This document shows, in pieces, positions 27,831 to 36,984 of a stretch of 64,000 nucleotides of DNA. This DNA is from Paenibacillus xylanexedens (lineage in GTDB: Bacteria > Bacillota > Bacilli > Paenibacillales > Paenibacillaceae). Both the position numbers and the translations under genes were made by a program. The notes below the pieces were generated by a model that was given only the letters and a program-made list of their open reading frames with translations, made no database searches and was not told the origin of the DNA. Every line of letters starts with the position of its first letter. The stretch's first letter is position 1. The stretch is taken from contig NZ_VEIO01000001.1 in the NCBI RefSeq assembly GCF_007680605.1, forward strand, positions 3,229,276-3,293,275, read 5' to 3'.

Positions 27831-28847
27831 CTAATCTTTGTTTTTATTCGTAGACTCTGGTCGCAAAATGGATTCAATCCGCTCCAGTTCCTCCGCGGAA
27901 AACTCCAGCTGACTAAGCGCAGCTACGTTCTCTTCAATCTGAGACGGACGGCTTGCGCCAATTAACGCAGACGTGACTCTTCCATTGCGCAGTACCCATG
28001 CCAGTGCAAACTGGGCAAGACTCTGACCACGGGATGCCGCAATCTGATTCAGAGCACGTACCTTACGAAGTGTCTCGGGAGAGATATTATTTTCATTCAG
28101 AAATACAGAAGGGCCTTTGGCACGTGAATCTTCCGGAATCCCATTCAAATATTTGTTCGTAAGAACGCCTTGCTCCAATGGACAAAACGCGATACTGCCT
28201 GCTCCATACTCATCCAGCACATCCTGGAGCCCATCCTCAATCCAGCGATCCAGCATGGAGTACCTTGGCTGATGAATCAATAGCGGTGTACCTAAGCTTT
28301 TCAAAATCTCGGCCGCCTGTTTCGTTTGCTCTGCAGGATAATTGGAGATGCCCACATAAAGTGCCTTGCCTGAACGAACCAGTTGATCAAGTGCCATCAT
28401 GGTTTCTTCCAGTGGTGTATCTGGATCATAACGGTGTGAATAAAATATATCTACATAATCCAGTCCCATTCGAGTCAGACTCTGATTCAGACTGGAAATC
28501 AAGTATTTGCGGGACCCCCACTCACCGTAAGGCCCTGGCCACATATAATATCCCGCTTTGGTGGAGATTATCAGTTCATCCCGGTATGGTTTCAGATCCT
28601 GAGCCAGCACCTGACCAAACAGTTGCTCCGCTGAACCTGCAGGTGGGCCATAATTGTTCGCCAAATCAAAATGGGTAATCCCGAGATCAAACGCACGCGT
28701 AATCATGTTGCGTCCATTCTCCAGACTGTTAATTCCACCAAAATTATGCCACAGTCCAAGTGAAATCGCTGGCAGCTTCAGGCCCGAACGTCCCACGCGG
28801 TTATATTTCATCGTTTCATAGCGAGTATCAGCAGCTACATAGACCAT
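27831..28847 (-). CDS. aldo/keto reductase, L-glyceraldehyde 3-phosphate reductase type (YghZ-like)
   Basis: The 338-residue protein is an NADPH-dependent aldo/keto reductase. The catalytic tetrad is visible: Asp and Tyr in HFDLANNYGPP, Lys in IISTKAGY, His in IFYSHRYDP. GSAEQLFG and WGSRKYLISSLNQSL are typical of the YghZ/Gpr branch, which detoxifies L-glyceraldehyde 3-phosphate and methylglyoxal in E. coli. AAGGG lies eight bases before the ATG. Substrate here is inferred by family only. Confidence 0.85.
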   Translation of the reverse strand: MVYVAADTRYETMKYNRVGRSGLKLPAISLGLWHNFGGINSLENGRNMITRAFDLGITHFDLANNYGPPAGSAEQLFGQVLAQDLKPYRDELIISTKAGYYMWPGPYGEWGSRKYLISSLNQSLTRMGLDYVDIFYSHRYDPDTPLEETMMALDQLVRSGKALYVGISNYPAEQTKQAAEILKSLGTPLLIHQPRYSMLDRWIEDGLQDVLDEYGAGSIAFCPLEQGVLTNKYLNGIPEDSRAKGPSVFLNENNISPETLRKVRALNQIAASRGQSLAQFALAWVLRNGRVTSALIGASRPSQIEENVAALSQLEFSAEELERIESILRPESTNKNKD

Positions 28848-28955
28848 TATGAATCCCTTCTTTCCCCAGGTTCGCGCATCCTGTATCCAAGCCTTAGCCA
28901 GAGGATGCCATCATTCCATTCAATCCGTTTACTAAAGCTGGTTCACAACTTTGTA

Positions 28956-29696
28956 TCAACCAATAAGCTGGTCTACACCCTTCATTACCTCGCCAATCGG
29001 CTCTGTAATCAACAAGTCTGCCCGGTGATCATAAGCGGTTGGTGTGGCATTCAGCAGAACGGTGTGTTTTCCCTGAAAATACGTAATTAATTGCGCTGCT
29101 GGATATACCGTCAGCGAAGTCCCGCCTACAAGCAGTAAATCTGCTGAAGACAAGGCGTCGATGGCATGATACAACGTTGCCTGATCCAGTTCTTCTTCGT
29201 ACAGGACCACATCTGGCTTGACCACACCTCCGCATGACGAGCAACGGGGTACAACCTCTTTCGATTGCATAATGTCATGTAGCGAATAGAACTGTTTGCA
29301 ATCCATGCAAGCATTGCGATGAACGGAACCGTGAAGCTCCAGCACATGACTGCTGCCTGCCTTTTGATGCAAACCATCGATGTTTTGCGTAATGACAGCG
29401 TGAAGTTTACCCTCCTGCTCCAGCCTGGCAAGTAAACGATGACAACCATTCGGTTCCGCATCGGGATGAAGCATTTTCCCCCGGTAGAAGTCATAAAAAA
29501 TATCGGCGTGCTGATCAAAAAAATGTCGGCTTAACAGTTCCTCTGGAGGATAAGGGGAGTGTTGCTCCGTCTGGTACAGTCCCGCAGCCGAGCGAAAGTC
29601 GGGAATTCCGCTTTCCGTTGAAGTTCCGGCTCCTCCGAAAAAAACAATGCGTGAGCTTTCCTGAATCCAGGCAGCCAGTTGCTCTGTTGCGTTCAT
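28956..29696 (-). CDS. SIR2-family NAD-dependent protein deacylase
   Basis: Sirtuins remove acyl groups from lysines using NAD+. From ATG 29696 (AAGGAGGAGAG upstream) the protein has 246 residues with GAGTSTESGIPDFRS, TQNIDGLHQKAG and the catalytic His in LELHGSVHR. A four-Cys zinc site is present (CMDC and CSSC) with GVVKPDVVLYEE. The set is complete, so the enzyme should be active. It is followed by neither an acetyltransferase nor an acetyl-CoA synthetase, which often accompany bacterial sirtuins. The HAD gene upstream ends 49 bases away, so the two may be co-transcribed. Confidence 0.9.
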   Translation of the reverse strand: MNATEQLAAWIQESSRIVFFGGAGTSTESGIPDFRSAAGLYQTEQHSPYPPEELLSRHFFDQHADIFYDFYRGKMLHPDAEPNGCHRLLARLEQEGKLHAVITQNIDGLHQKAGSSHVLELHGSVHRNACMDCKQFYSLHDIMQSKEVVPRCSSCGGVVKPDVVLYEEELDQATLYHAIDALSSADLLLVGGTSLTVYPAAQLITYFQGKHTVLLNATPTAYDHRADLLITEPIGEVMKGVDQLIG

Positions 29697-29745
29697 CCTC
29701 TCTCCTCCTTTGATTTCCCTTATACTTACGAACATAGAGCAGGAT

Positions 29746-30513
29746 CTATAACACAATAGCTAACTCATCATAATGACGAATGACGGCGTCCGCATCATGC
29801 AAATGCACACCTTGGTCTACTTGAAGGCAGAACCCCAAAGTATATGCCGCTCCTGCATGGCGTCCCATTTGCATATCCCCGTTGCTGTCCCCAATGACTA
29901 CAGCCTCATGAGGCTCAACCGTTAATTCCCGGCAAGCCAGCAGGAATGATTCACCATCGGGTTTGCCGCGCGTTACCCGGTCACAGCCTACAATCGAACT
30001 GAAAAAGGAACGGATGCCCATCCAGTCCAGATGTGCCTCAGCCGCTGATGTACTGTCGGAAGTCACCACTGCAAGCTGAATGCCTGCTTCCTTACAACGT
30101 TGCAGTAAGTCCAGTAATCCAGGCATGGGTTCAGCGGATTTCCGCTCTCTTACAGACTTCATCGCTATGCTCGAAAACTGGCGTATCGTTGTAATGGCTT
30201 CGTTCCATGGCGTACTCGCAGCATAGAGCTGCCCTGCCAGCCAGCCGTTACACTCATCTACAGTTGCAATGGCAAGCGGCCCTTGCACATCGTATCCGCT
30301 GAGATGGCCTTCCGAATCATGAACCGTACCCAGCACCTGTTCAAGTTCCACGGTAAAAGAGGCATCTCGTTCCCGCATATATGCTTGCATCTGCACAAGC
30401 ATACTCTCAGCCCATGGGCCCCATAATTGAAGAAACTCCAGCAAAGTGCCATCTTTGTCAAACAGAATTGCCCTGCAGGGAATCTCCTCTCCCTGCACCT
30501 GTAGCAAAGCCAC
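29746..30513 (-). CDS. HAD-family phosphatase
   Basis: The 255-residue protein has all HAD motifs: FDKDGTL (nucleophile Asp), VVTSDST, RGKPDGE (Lys) and VIGDSNGDMQMG (acidic pair). A helical cap lies between motifs I and II, as in the phosphoglycolate phosphatase/beta-phosphoglucomutase group. The substrate is unknown. The start is GTG 30513, with GGAGGTG seven bases upstream. It lies between an alpha/beta hydrolase gene (27 bases upstream) and the sirtuin gene, probably one transcript. Confidence 0.85.
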   Translation of the reverse strand: MALLQVQGEEIPCRAILFDKDGTLLEFLQLWGPWAESMLVQMQAYMRERDASFTVELEQVLGTVHDSEGHLSGYDVQGPLAIATVDECNGWLAGQLYAASTPWNEAITTIRQFSSIAMKSVRERKSAEPMPGLLDLLQRCKEAGIQLAVVTSDSTSAAEAHLDWMGIRSFFSSIVGCDRVTRGKPDGESFLLACRELTVEPHEAVVIGDSNGDMQMGRHAGAAYTLGFCLQVDQGVHLHDADAVIRHYDELAIVL

Positions 30514-30540
30514 TGACCTTCACCTCCGCTGAAAATTAGA

Positions 30541-31317
30541 CTACTTGATGGTATCTAACCAAGATAACAACGTTTTGACCGTCTGCTTCAACTGATCTTC
30601 TTCACTAACTGACGGCTCGCCGTCTCCCTTCTGATGACCATAGTCACCAAACTGAGCGTGGTTCCCTCCTTCAACGGTGTAATACACGGTATCTGGTGGC
30701 AAATACATGCGTCCTGCCTGATACTTGGTCATATTCACAACGCCATCATTCGTGCCGAGAATGGATAAGGCCGGAATATCCAGCTTCTGCACACTTCCTT
30801 TTTCATCCGGATAGGACGCCAGGAAAAAAATGCCGTGAAGGGCATCTGGATGTGCCACTACATATCGTGCAGCCATGGAGCCCCCTAACGAGTGACCACC
30901 CATGACGAACTGCTCTTCAGGGTACGCTGCCAAAATATCATCGGCCAGATCGGGTTTGATTACAGCCAAGTTTACCGGCATCTTAGCAATAATGGTATGA
31001 TGACCAGCTGCAGCGAGCTCGTGAGCAAGAGGAGCATAACTTTCTGGTTTAACTAATCCGCCAGGATAGAAAAGTACACTTTTTCCATTTGCTTTGGGTT
31101 TATCCGGCTTAAAATCGATCCAGTTCTCCTGCTCACTGACGGTAACCCCATCAGAAGTTTCCATCGCAGCCTGTGCTGCTTCCTGCGGGCCATAAGGCGT
31201 GAGCAACTTCCATGCAACATATCCGCAACCAATAACAATGAGCGCCAAAAGTACGAGCAGAAACTTGCCAATGCCCCTCTTCTTGCGCCCCGTATGATAA
31301 CGATTTCTCAACATCAT
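30541..31317 (-). CDS. membrane-anchored alpha/beta hydrolase
   Basis: The 258-residue protein starts with a short basic stretch and one hydrophobic segment (about 16-37), so it is probably anchored with its catalytic part outside. The catalytic region has the nucleophile elbow MGGHSLGGSM, an Asp in LGTNDGVV and a His in EGGNHAQFG: a full Ser-Asp-His triad. The fold is that of the abhydrolase_5 group; the natural substrate is unknown. ATG 31317 and ATG 31314 are both possible after AAAGGTGA. Confidence 0.82.
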   Translation of the reverse strand: MMLRNRYHTGRKKRGIGKFLLVLLALIVIGCGYVAWKLLTPYGPQEAAQAAMETSDGVTVSEQENWIDFKPDKPKANGKSVLFYPGGLVKPESYAPLAHELAAAGHHTIIAKMPVNLAVIKPDLADDILAAYPEEQFVMGGHSLGGSMAARYVVAHPDALHGIFFLASYPDEKGSVQKLDIPALSILGTNDGVVNMTKYQAGRMYLPPDTVYYTVEGGNHAQFGDYGHQKGDGEPSVSEEDQLKQTVKTLLSWLDTIK

Positions 31318-31352
31318 TCACCTTTCTGCACTTCCGCAAATTACCGCGGCTT

Positions 31353-31391
31353 ATGGAAGCGGGAGCCTGCTTGCCGCAGGCTCCCTTCCAT
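31353..31391 (-). repeat. strong inverted repeat after KDPG aldolase gene, terminator-like
   Basis: GGGAGCCTGC (31361-31370) pairs perfectly with GCAGGCTCCC (31376-31385), extended by GGAAG/CTTCC. No T-run follows on the minus strand, so termination is uncertain; it could instead protect the mRNA 3' end. Confidence 0.6.
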
Positions 31392-31400
31392 CTTGAAACA

Positions 31401-32066
31401 TTATTCAGCCTTGGCTTTGCGATAAGCTTCCATATATTGTTCCGCTTTGCGGCGGACATGACTCAAATCTCCCGTCTTCACAGCTTCCGACGTCAGATCA
31501 GAGCCGATGCCGACAGCTACTGCTCCACCTTTGATCCACTCACCCAGATTGGACAAAGACACACCGCCTGTTGGCATGAAGTTCGCCTGTGGCATAGGGC
31601 CTTTCATCGTTTTGATAATGGATGGATCATACAGGTTGCCAGGGAACAGCTTGATAATATCCACGCCAAGCTCCAGTGCACGCTGCACGTCGGCAATGGT
31701 CATCACACCCGGCAAGATCGGCACGCGATACAGATTACACATCTGAACGGTCTCAGGGTTAAGAGATGGTCCTACGACAAACTCGGCACCTGACATAATT
31801 GCAGCTCTCGCCGTTTGCGCCTCAAGCACAGTTCCTGCGCCAATAATCGCGAATTTCTCCGGATCTTGCGTATTCCAATGATACACACGGCTTAATTTTT
31901 CGATCGCTTTGAGCGCACCCGGAACGGTCATCGTAATTTCGATCACCTTGATCCCACCCGCGATTGCCTGCTCGGCCATCGCAATGACCTGGTCAGCTGA
32001 ATCTGCGCGCAGAACCGCCACCACACCATTGTCCGTCATCTTTTGCAACAGTTGAAGCTTCTTCAT
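31401..32066 (-). CDS. eda: KDPG / 4-hydroxy-2-oxoglutarate aldolase
   Basis: This aldolase splits 2-keto-3-deoxy-6-phosphogluconate into pyruvate and glyceraldehyde 3-phosphate. The 221-residue protein has the catalytic Glu region KVIEITMTVP, the phosphate/carboxylate loop GAEFVVGPSLNP and the Schiff-base lysine in DIIKLFPGN. The start at 32066 has GGGAGAG upstream; the in-frame ATG at 32087 has none. It follows kdgK by 90 bases, so the pair converts KDG to central metabolites. No uronate isomerase, dehydratase or transporter lies nearby. Confidence 0.93.
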   Translation of the reverse strand: MKKLQLLQKMTDNGVVAVLRADSADQVIAMAEQAIAGGIKVIEITMTVPGALKAIEKLSRVYHWNTQDPEKFAIIGAGTVLEAQTARAAIMSGAEFVVGPSLNPETVQMCNLYRVPILPGVMTIADVQRALELGVDIIKLFPGNLYDPSIIKTMKGPMPQANFMPTGGVSLSNLGEWIKGGAVAVGIGSDLTSEAVKTGDLSHVRRKAEQYMEAYRKAKAE

Positions 32067-32156
32067 TTCATTCTCTCCCTTGTTCATGTGGTGGTTGTGT
32101 ATACAAACTTTACATTTTTAAAGAACGAAGATGAGTCATCCTGATTTTAACGCGAC

Positions 32157-33122
32157 TTAACGCTCGACGTGAGCAACATTATTCAGCTTGGCCTCGACTT
32201 GTGCCCATGTCGGGAGTGCTTCCCAATCCCCGACGGCCTGAATAACCATTGATCCGTTCAAATTACCAAGCCGGGTCGCTTCCTGCGGAGTGTAGCCTTT
32301 TAACAGGCCAGCTAAAAAACCTGCACAGAATCCGTCTCCAGCTCCGACAGTATCAAGAACCTGATCTGCTTTAAAGTACGGAACTTCCGTTAGGGTACCA
32401 TCCGCAAGTACGTAGGTCAAATCAGGCCCACCCTTAACAATGCACACGGCATCCATGGCAGCCAAGCGTTCAAGCACCTTCTCATCGCTTTCTTCGTTAT
32501 ATAACAGCTTCATCTCATCCAAACCTGGTAAAAAGTAGTCCGCCTGTTCAGCCAAACGTAGTAATACAGGTCGGGCCTTCTCTGCTGACCAAAGCTTCAG
32601 GCGCAGATTCGGATCGAAGCTCACTTTCACCCCTGCCTGCTTGGCAATATGTATGGCGGCTTCAACCGTGGCAAGACCTGATTCGCTAATCGCTGCAGTA
32701 ATACCTGTGACGTGCAAAATCTTGGCCCCGGCAATATATTCCGGATCCAGATTATCCGGTGTCATGGCACTGGCCGCGGATAACTTCCTATAATAATGCA
32801 CCGAAGCTTTCCCGGAAGCGTTCTCACGAATCATCAGACCTGTAGGTTCATGATCACTTAGTCTGGCCCGGGATACATCCACACCTTCGCCGCGAATAGC
32901 TTTTAGAATCATGTTTCCGATCGGATCGTTGCCAAGCCGTCCAAACCAGCCGCTGGTATGTCCAAGGCGTGCTACGCCAATGGCCAGATTGCTCTCGGCA
33001 CCTCCGAACGTCTTGTCCAGTGTAGCTGCATATTCAAGCCCTCTCGTATCTCTGGCCGTCAGCAACCCCATACTCTCCCCGAATGTAATAATATCAGGGC
33101 TTTGAAAGGGACTCGTTGACAT
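32157..33122 (-). CDS. kdgK: 2-dehydro-3-deoxygluconokinase (KDG kinase)
   Basis: KdgK is a PfkB-type sugar kinase that phosphorylates 2-keto-3-deoxygluconate, a product of pectin and uronate breakdown. From ATG 33122 (AAGGAGG eight bases upstream) it has 321 residues with the PfkB signatures GGAESNLAIGVARLG (about residue 40) and DTVGAGDGFCAGFLAG (about 260), the latter carrying the catalytic Asp. An upstream start at 33194 is rejected. Pairing with the KDPG aldolase gene fixes the likely substrate. Confidence 0.9.
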   Translation of the reverse strand: MSTSPFQSPDIITFGESMGLLTARDTRGLEYAATLDKTFGGAESNLAIGVARLGHTSGWFGRLGNDPIGNMILKAIRGEGVDVSRARLSDHEPTGLMIRENASGKASVHYYRKLSAASAMTPDNLDPEYIAGAKILHVTGITAAISESGLATVEAAIHIAKQAGVKVSFDPNLRLKLWSAEKARPVLLRLAEQADYFLPGLDEMKLLYNEESDEKVLERLAAMDAVCIVKGGPDLTYVLADGTLTEVPYFKADQVLDTVGAGDGFCAGFLAGLLKGYTPQEATRLGNLNGSMVIQAVGDWEALPTWAQVEAKLNNVAHVER

Positions 33123-33232
33123 ATTGCCTTCCTCCTTAATATTGACTACCTCATCTTCTTCTACCATTGTCATCCCGTATGCAACCGTTGTCAATCCCGA
33201 AGCATTCTTTTTGTTGTCACATCTTTGAGAAA

Positions 33233-33246
33233 AGATAACGTTTACT
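33233..33246 (-). promoter_or_regulatory. cre-like site before kdgK
   Basis: On the minus strand AGTAAACGTTATCT matches TGWAANCGNTNWCA at 12 of 14 positions, with mismatches only at the two ends. It lies about 110 bases upstream of kdgK and fits catabolite repression of KDG use. Confidence 0.45.
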
Positions 33247-33355
33247 AATGTGAATTAAATCACAATCATTGGAGTGAATCCATATTAACCTTAGTACAGT
33301 TGTATATAACGAATGCAGATAAACTTTTAAACGAAGTTTTCGAGGGGGCTACATC

Positions 33356-34396
33356 ATGAGAAAACAGATACTGATTCAGCATGATCAGGAATCTTTCTTT
33401 TACAATCTTCGCTTTATGTTAATTGTGTGCGTACTTGCGGGAAATGCACTGGAACCGCTCATTACCCGCTTTGCCGGAGCAGAGGCATTGTTTCTGTGGA
33501 TTTATACGTTTCATATGCCGCTGTTCGTTTGGGTGACCGGATATTTTGCCAAACCTTCTATCCAGGGTGTCTCGGGGCGCAACGTCCTGAAACAGATTGC
33601 ACTTCAATATCTTCTGTTCCAAACGTTATATGCATTGATGGATGCGACCGTGTTTCATACACCTCATATGCGCTTATCCTTCTTTGCACCGTACCTGTTG
33701 CTATGGTTCCTTGCCAGCCATTTCTGCTGGAGGTTACTTGTCCGGCTCACCATCTCCTGGAAACCTGTATATCGGTTGATTGCTTCAATCGCGCTTGGAG
33801 TCATTGCCGGTTACTTGCCTGTCGACGGTTTTTGGCTCAGCTGTAGCCGCACCTTTGTATTTCTGCCATTTTTCGTCATCGGATATGACTATGGTGCAGC
33901 CATCCGTGCTCGCCTGCTCCCCGGCTGGGGCCGCAGAGCAGCCGCTATTCTGTCAGTTGCTCTGCTGATCTATATTGCATATGGCGGTTTAAACATTCCG
34001 CAAGGATGGCTGTTTGGAAGCAAGACTTATGCTGAACTGGGGCATCAGGAGTGGTATGCCGGGATTTTCCGACTTGGCATATATCTGCTGGAGATCATAT
34101 CCGCCACGCTTTTCCTTGCCTGGGTTCCGAATTTGACCTCCAAACTGACCGACCTGGGTCGTCGTACATTGTACGTCTTCCTTTTACACGGATTCCTTGT
34201 ACGGCTTGCGATCTGGTCAGGGATCTACAGTTATATGGGTAGCGCACTCTTCATCCCGGTTATCCTTGGTGTTGCTGTGCTCTTCTCGGTTACTCTGGCC
34301 CACCCGCTTGTACGGCATACCTTTAAAGTACTCATTGAGCCGGACATCTCACGGATTTCAATTCATCGACATGGTGTTTTCAAGCGTTCTGCCTGA
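33356..34396 (+). CDS. membrane acyltransferase (acyltransferase-3 type)
   Basis: The 346-residue protein is very hydrophobic, with about ten membrane segments. The opening FYNLRFMLIVCVLAGN and the TFHMPLFVWVTGYF loop match the acyltransferase-3 family (O-acetylases of cell-surface sugars and fucose 4-O-acetylase-like proteins). The family's usual catalytic His near the first membrane helix is not obvious, the nearest candidate being in FHMPLF. GAGGGGG lies about seven bases before the ATG. It is a single gene divergent from kdgK, with no polysaccharide cluster around it. Confidence 0.8.
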   Translation: MRKQILIQHDQESFFYNLRFMLIVCVLAGNALEPLITRFAGAEALFLWIYTFHMPLFVWVTGYFAKPSIQGVSGRNVLKQIALQYLLFQTLYALMDATVFHTPHMRLSFFAPYLLLWFLASHFCWRLLVRLTISWKPVYRLIASIALGVIAGYLPVDGFWLSCSRTFVFLPFFVIGYDYGAAIRARLLPGWGRRAAAILSVALLIYIAYGGLNIPQGWLFGSKTYAELGHQEWYAGIFRLGIYLLEIISATLFLAWVPNLTSKLTDLGRRTLYVFLLHGFLVRLAIWSGIYSYMGSALFIPVILGVAVLFSVTLAHPLVRHTFKVLIEPDISRISIHRHGVFKRSA

Positions 34397-34438
34397 AGTT
34401 TTACTCTTTTCTAATATCCAACCGTTTCCATTTAAGTT

Positions 34439-34464
34439 GTTTCATACTGGAAAAACTGTGGTAA
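34439..34464 (+). promoter_or_regulatory. sigma-B-like promoter of KGG gene
   Basis: GTTTCA (34439-34444) and TGGTAA (34459-34464) are 14 bases apart, resembling GTTTAA-N12-15-GGGTAT. The match is imperfect, but a general-stress promoter would suit the GsiB-like product. Confidence 0.3.
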
Positions 34465-34516
34465 TTCAGCATACACGGTGCAAAAAACAACTTATTATGG
34501 TAAGGAGTGATTTGTA

Positions 34517-34768
34517 ATGGCACGAGGGCAGACGTCAGAACGCAAGATGAGCAGGGAAGAAGCCGGACGGTTAGGCGGGAAAGCCACATCGAGAAACCAT
34601 GACCGGAGCTTCTACCAGACCATTGGTAAAAAAGGTGGTGAAGCGACTTCCGACGCTCATGATGCAGATTTCTACAAGGAAATCGGACGTAAGGGCGGAG
34701 AAGCGACTTCTGAAAACCATAGCAAAGAATTTTATCGCGAAATTGGTCGTAAAGGCGGAAGTAGTTAA
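34517..34768 (+). CDS. KGG-repeat (GsiB-like) general stress protein
   Basis: The 83-residue, very hydrophilic protein is built from an exact 20-residue period: GG pairs at 20-21, 40-41, 60-61 and 80-81, each following G-(R/K)-(L/K) and followed by (K/E)ATS, then N/A-H-D/S and FY-x-x-I. This is the KGG stress-induced repeat of B. subtilis GsiB, similar to plant LEA/Em proteins thought to protect against drying. AAGGAG lies about nine bases before the ATG. It is monocistronic with a good terminator. Confidence 0.9.
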   Translation: MARGQTSERKMSREEAGRLGGKATSRNHDRSFYQTIGKKGGEATSDAHDADFYKEIGRKGGEATSENHSKEFYREIGRKGGSS

Positions 34769-34825
34769 ATTCAGCTTATAAAAGGCGTATACGATTTTGA
34801 AGTGAACCTGCTTTGAACTCAATTC

Positions 34826-34866
34826 AGAAGCCAAACTCCATGTCAATGGAATAGTGGCTTCTTTTC
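34826..34866 (+). terminator. KGG gene terminator
   Basis: AGAAGCCA (34826-34833) pairs with TGGCTTCT (34855-34862), with an inner TCCAT/ATGGA stem, followed by TTTTC. Confidence 0.8.
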
Positions 34867-34890
34867 TATATGTCTATTGAATGTAGAAAT

Positions 34891-34919
34891 ATGACGATGG
34901 TTGTGATAGACTCTATAGA
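34891..34919 (+). promoter_or_regulatory. probable ilvD promoter
   Basis: ATGACG (34891-34896) and TATAGA (34914-34919) are 17 bases apart. Each hexamer matches the consensus at four of six positions. Confidence 0.35.
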
Positions 34920-35091
34920 AAAACCGGGTGTTCACGGGTTTAAAGCAGCAAAGAAATTCACAAACTACGGGGAGCCAGACACCAGCCCACGGGTTATTTT
35001 TTAGAGTACGGATGAAATTAAACGACAGATGCACTGCCATTTATTTTTCCATTCATGTTGCTCAATATTATAGTTTTGGGGGGAATACACC
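34920..35091 (+). other. ilvD leader region
   Basis: About 170 bases lie between the probable promoter and ilvD. They contain GC-rich segments that can pair weakly (GGTGTT near 34928 with GACACC near 34979; AACC with GGTT) and then TTATTTTTT near 35000, which looks attenuator-like. No T-box core, riboswitch or leader peptide rich in branched-chain residues is visible. Confidence 0.35.
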
Positions 35092-36777
35092 ATGTCAGCC
35101 AATAAAATGCGTTCCGATATGATCAAAAAGGGGTTTGACCGCGCACCACACCGGAGTTTGCTCCGTGCAGCGGGCGTAAAAGAAGAGGATTTTGGCAAGC
35201 CGTTTATCGCGGTATGTAACTCGTACATCGATATCGTACCTGGTCATGTTCACTTGCAGGAGTTTGGTAAAATTGTTAAAGATGCCATCCGCGAAGCCGG
35301 CGGCGTTCCGTTCGAATTCAACACCATCGGGGTTGATGACGGAATTGCGATGGGCCACATCGGTATGCGTTACTCCTTGCCAAGCCGTGACATTATTGCG
35401 GATTCCGTAGAAACGGTTGTATCAGCTCACTGGTTCGACGGCATGGTTTGTATCCCGAACTGTGACAAAATCACTCCTGGTATGATGATGGGCGCACTGC
35501 GCTGCAACATCCCTACCGTATTTGTAAGTGGTGGCCCGATGAAAGCAGGCCGTGACAGCAACGGTAAAGCCCTCTCCCTCACGTCCGTATTTGAAGGCGT
35601 AGGTGCATTCCAGGCTGGTAAAATTGATGATAAAAGCTTGCTTGAGCTTGAGCAATTCGGATGCCCAACTTGCGGCTCCTGCTCCGGTATGTTTACAGCT
35701 AACTCCATGAACTGCCTCGCAGAAGCGATGGGCCTGGCTATGCCAGGTAACGGAACCATTCTGGCTGTTGCTCCAGAGCGCCGCGAATTTGTTAAACAAT
35801 CGGCGAAACAACTGATGGAACTGATCAAACTGGATCTGAAACCACGCGATATCGTAACTGTAGAAGCCATCGACAATGCGTTTGCTCTCGACATGGCGAT
35901 GGGCGGTTCCACAAATACGGTACTTCACACACTTGCTCTGGCACACGAAGCTGGCATTGAATATCCGATCGAGCGTATCAATGAAGTTGCTAACCGCGTT
36001 CCGCATCTGGCGAAACTGGCACCAGCTTCTGACCTGCACATCGAAGATGTTCACAATGCAGGTGGCGTAAGTGCGGTTCTGAATGAATTGCTCAAGAAAC
36101 CGGGCGCAATTCACGCGGACTGTATTACGGTTACAGGTAAAACGATCCGTGAAAACGTGGAAGGCCAGGAAATCAAAGATACAAACGTAATCCACAAGCT
36201 GGACAACCCGCACTCCGAAAAAGGCGGATTGGCTGTATTGTTCGGTAACCTTGCACCAGAAGGTGCAATCATTAAAGTTGGCGCGGTTGACGCTTCGGTT
36301 GGCGGATACCACAAAGGTCCTGCGATCTGTTTCGACTCCCAGGAAGAAGCACTCGAAGGTATTGCTAACGGGAAAGTTAAAGAGGGACATGTCGTAGTTA
36401 TTCGTTATGAAGGACCAAAAGGCGGACCAGGTATGCCTGAAATGCTCGCTCCAACTTCCCAGATCGTAGGTATGGGACTTGGTGCCAAAGTCGGTCTGAT
36501 TACGGATGGACGGTTCTCCGGTGCATCCCGCGGAATCAGTATCGGCCATATCTCTCCGGAAGCAGCGGAAGGCGGTCCGATTGCCTTTGTTGAAGAAGGA
36601 GATATCATCGAACTCGACCTCAACAACCGTACGATTGAGTTGCAAATTAGCGATGAGGAATTCGAAGCTCGTCGTGCGAACTGGAAAGGTTTTGAACCAA
36701 AAGTCAAAACCGGCTTGCTGGCTCGCTACTCCAAACTTGTAACCAATGCAAGCAACGGTGGAGTACTGAAAATCTAG
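35092..36777 (+). CDS. ilvD: dihydroxy-acid dehydratase
   Basis: IlvD makes the keto acids that become valine, isoleucine and leucine. The 561-residue protein has the iron-sulfur cysteines in [16 protein letters not shown] and [19 protein letters not shown], and the C-terminal [23 protein letters not shown] precedes the ATG by about eight bases. It is a stand-alone gene with its own terminator, away from any ilvB/leu cluster in this window, the same separate placement as in B. subtilis. Confidence 0.97.
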   Translation: MSANKMRSDMIKKGFDRAPHRSLLRAAGVKEEDFGKPFIAVCNSYIDIVPGHVHLQEFGKIVKDAIREAGGVPFEFNTIGVDDGIAMGHIGMRYSLPSRDIIADSVETVVSAHWFDGMVCIPNCDKITPGMMMGALRCNIPTVFVSGGPMKAGRDSNGKALSLTSVFEGVGAFQAGKIDDKSLLELEQFGCPTCGSCSGMFTANSMNCLAEAMGLAMPGNGTILAVAPERREFVKQSAKQLMELIKLDLKPRDIVTVEAIDNAFALDMAMGGSTNTVLHTLALAHEAGIEYPIERINEVANRVPHLAKLAPASDLHIEDVHNAGGVSAVLNELLKKPGAIHADCITVTGKTIRENVEGQEIKDTNVIHKLDNPHSEKGGLAVLFGNLAPEGAIIKVGAVDASVGGYHKGPAICFDSQEEALEGIANGKVKEGHVVVIRYEGPKGGPGMPEMLAPTSQIVGMGLGAKVGLITDGRFSGASRGISIGHISPEAAEGGPIAFVEEGDIIELDLNNRTIELQISDEEFEARRANWKGFEPKVKTGLLARYSKLVTNASNGGVLKI

Positions 36778-36822
36778 TTTGCTTGAAGAAGCCACAAATA
36801 CTGAAACAAGTATATAAAAACC

Positions 36823-36867
36823 AAAAGGATGGGCTCTGCCACGCTGGCATAGCCCATCCTTTTTTTG
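36823..36867 (+). terminator. ilvD terminator
   Basis: AAAGGATGGGCT (36824-36835) pairs with AGCCCATCCTTT (36851-36862), and the T-run continues to 36867. Confidence 0.9.
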
Positions 36868-36984
36868 CATCGAAATTGCGTACAAACGCTCTGCTCAGAA
36901 AAATTGCAATGTTTAAATGAATAATTAAATTTTTGTATAAGTCCGTTACACCCTTATCAGCGAATTCAGTCCTCATCAATGAAT

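Noticed and set aside
34870..35091. T-box or riboswitch ahead of ilvD
   Set aside because: No AGGGTGG core, no specifier and no known aptamer motif were found.
35422..36885. 487-codon open frame on the minus strand
   Set aside because: Antisense shadow of ilvD created by its codon bias; it also crosses the ilvD terminator.
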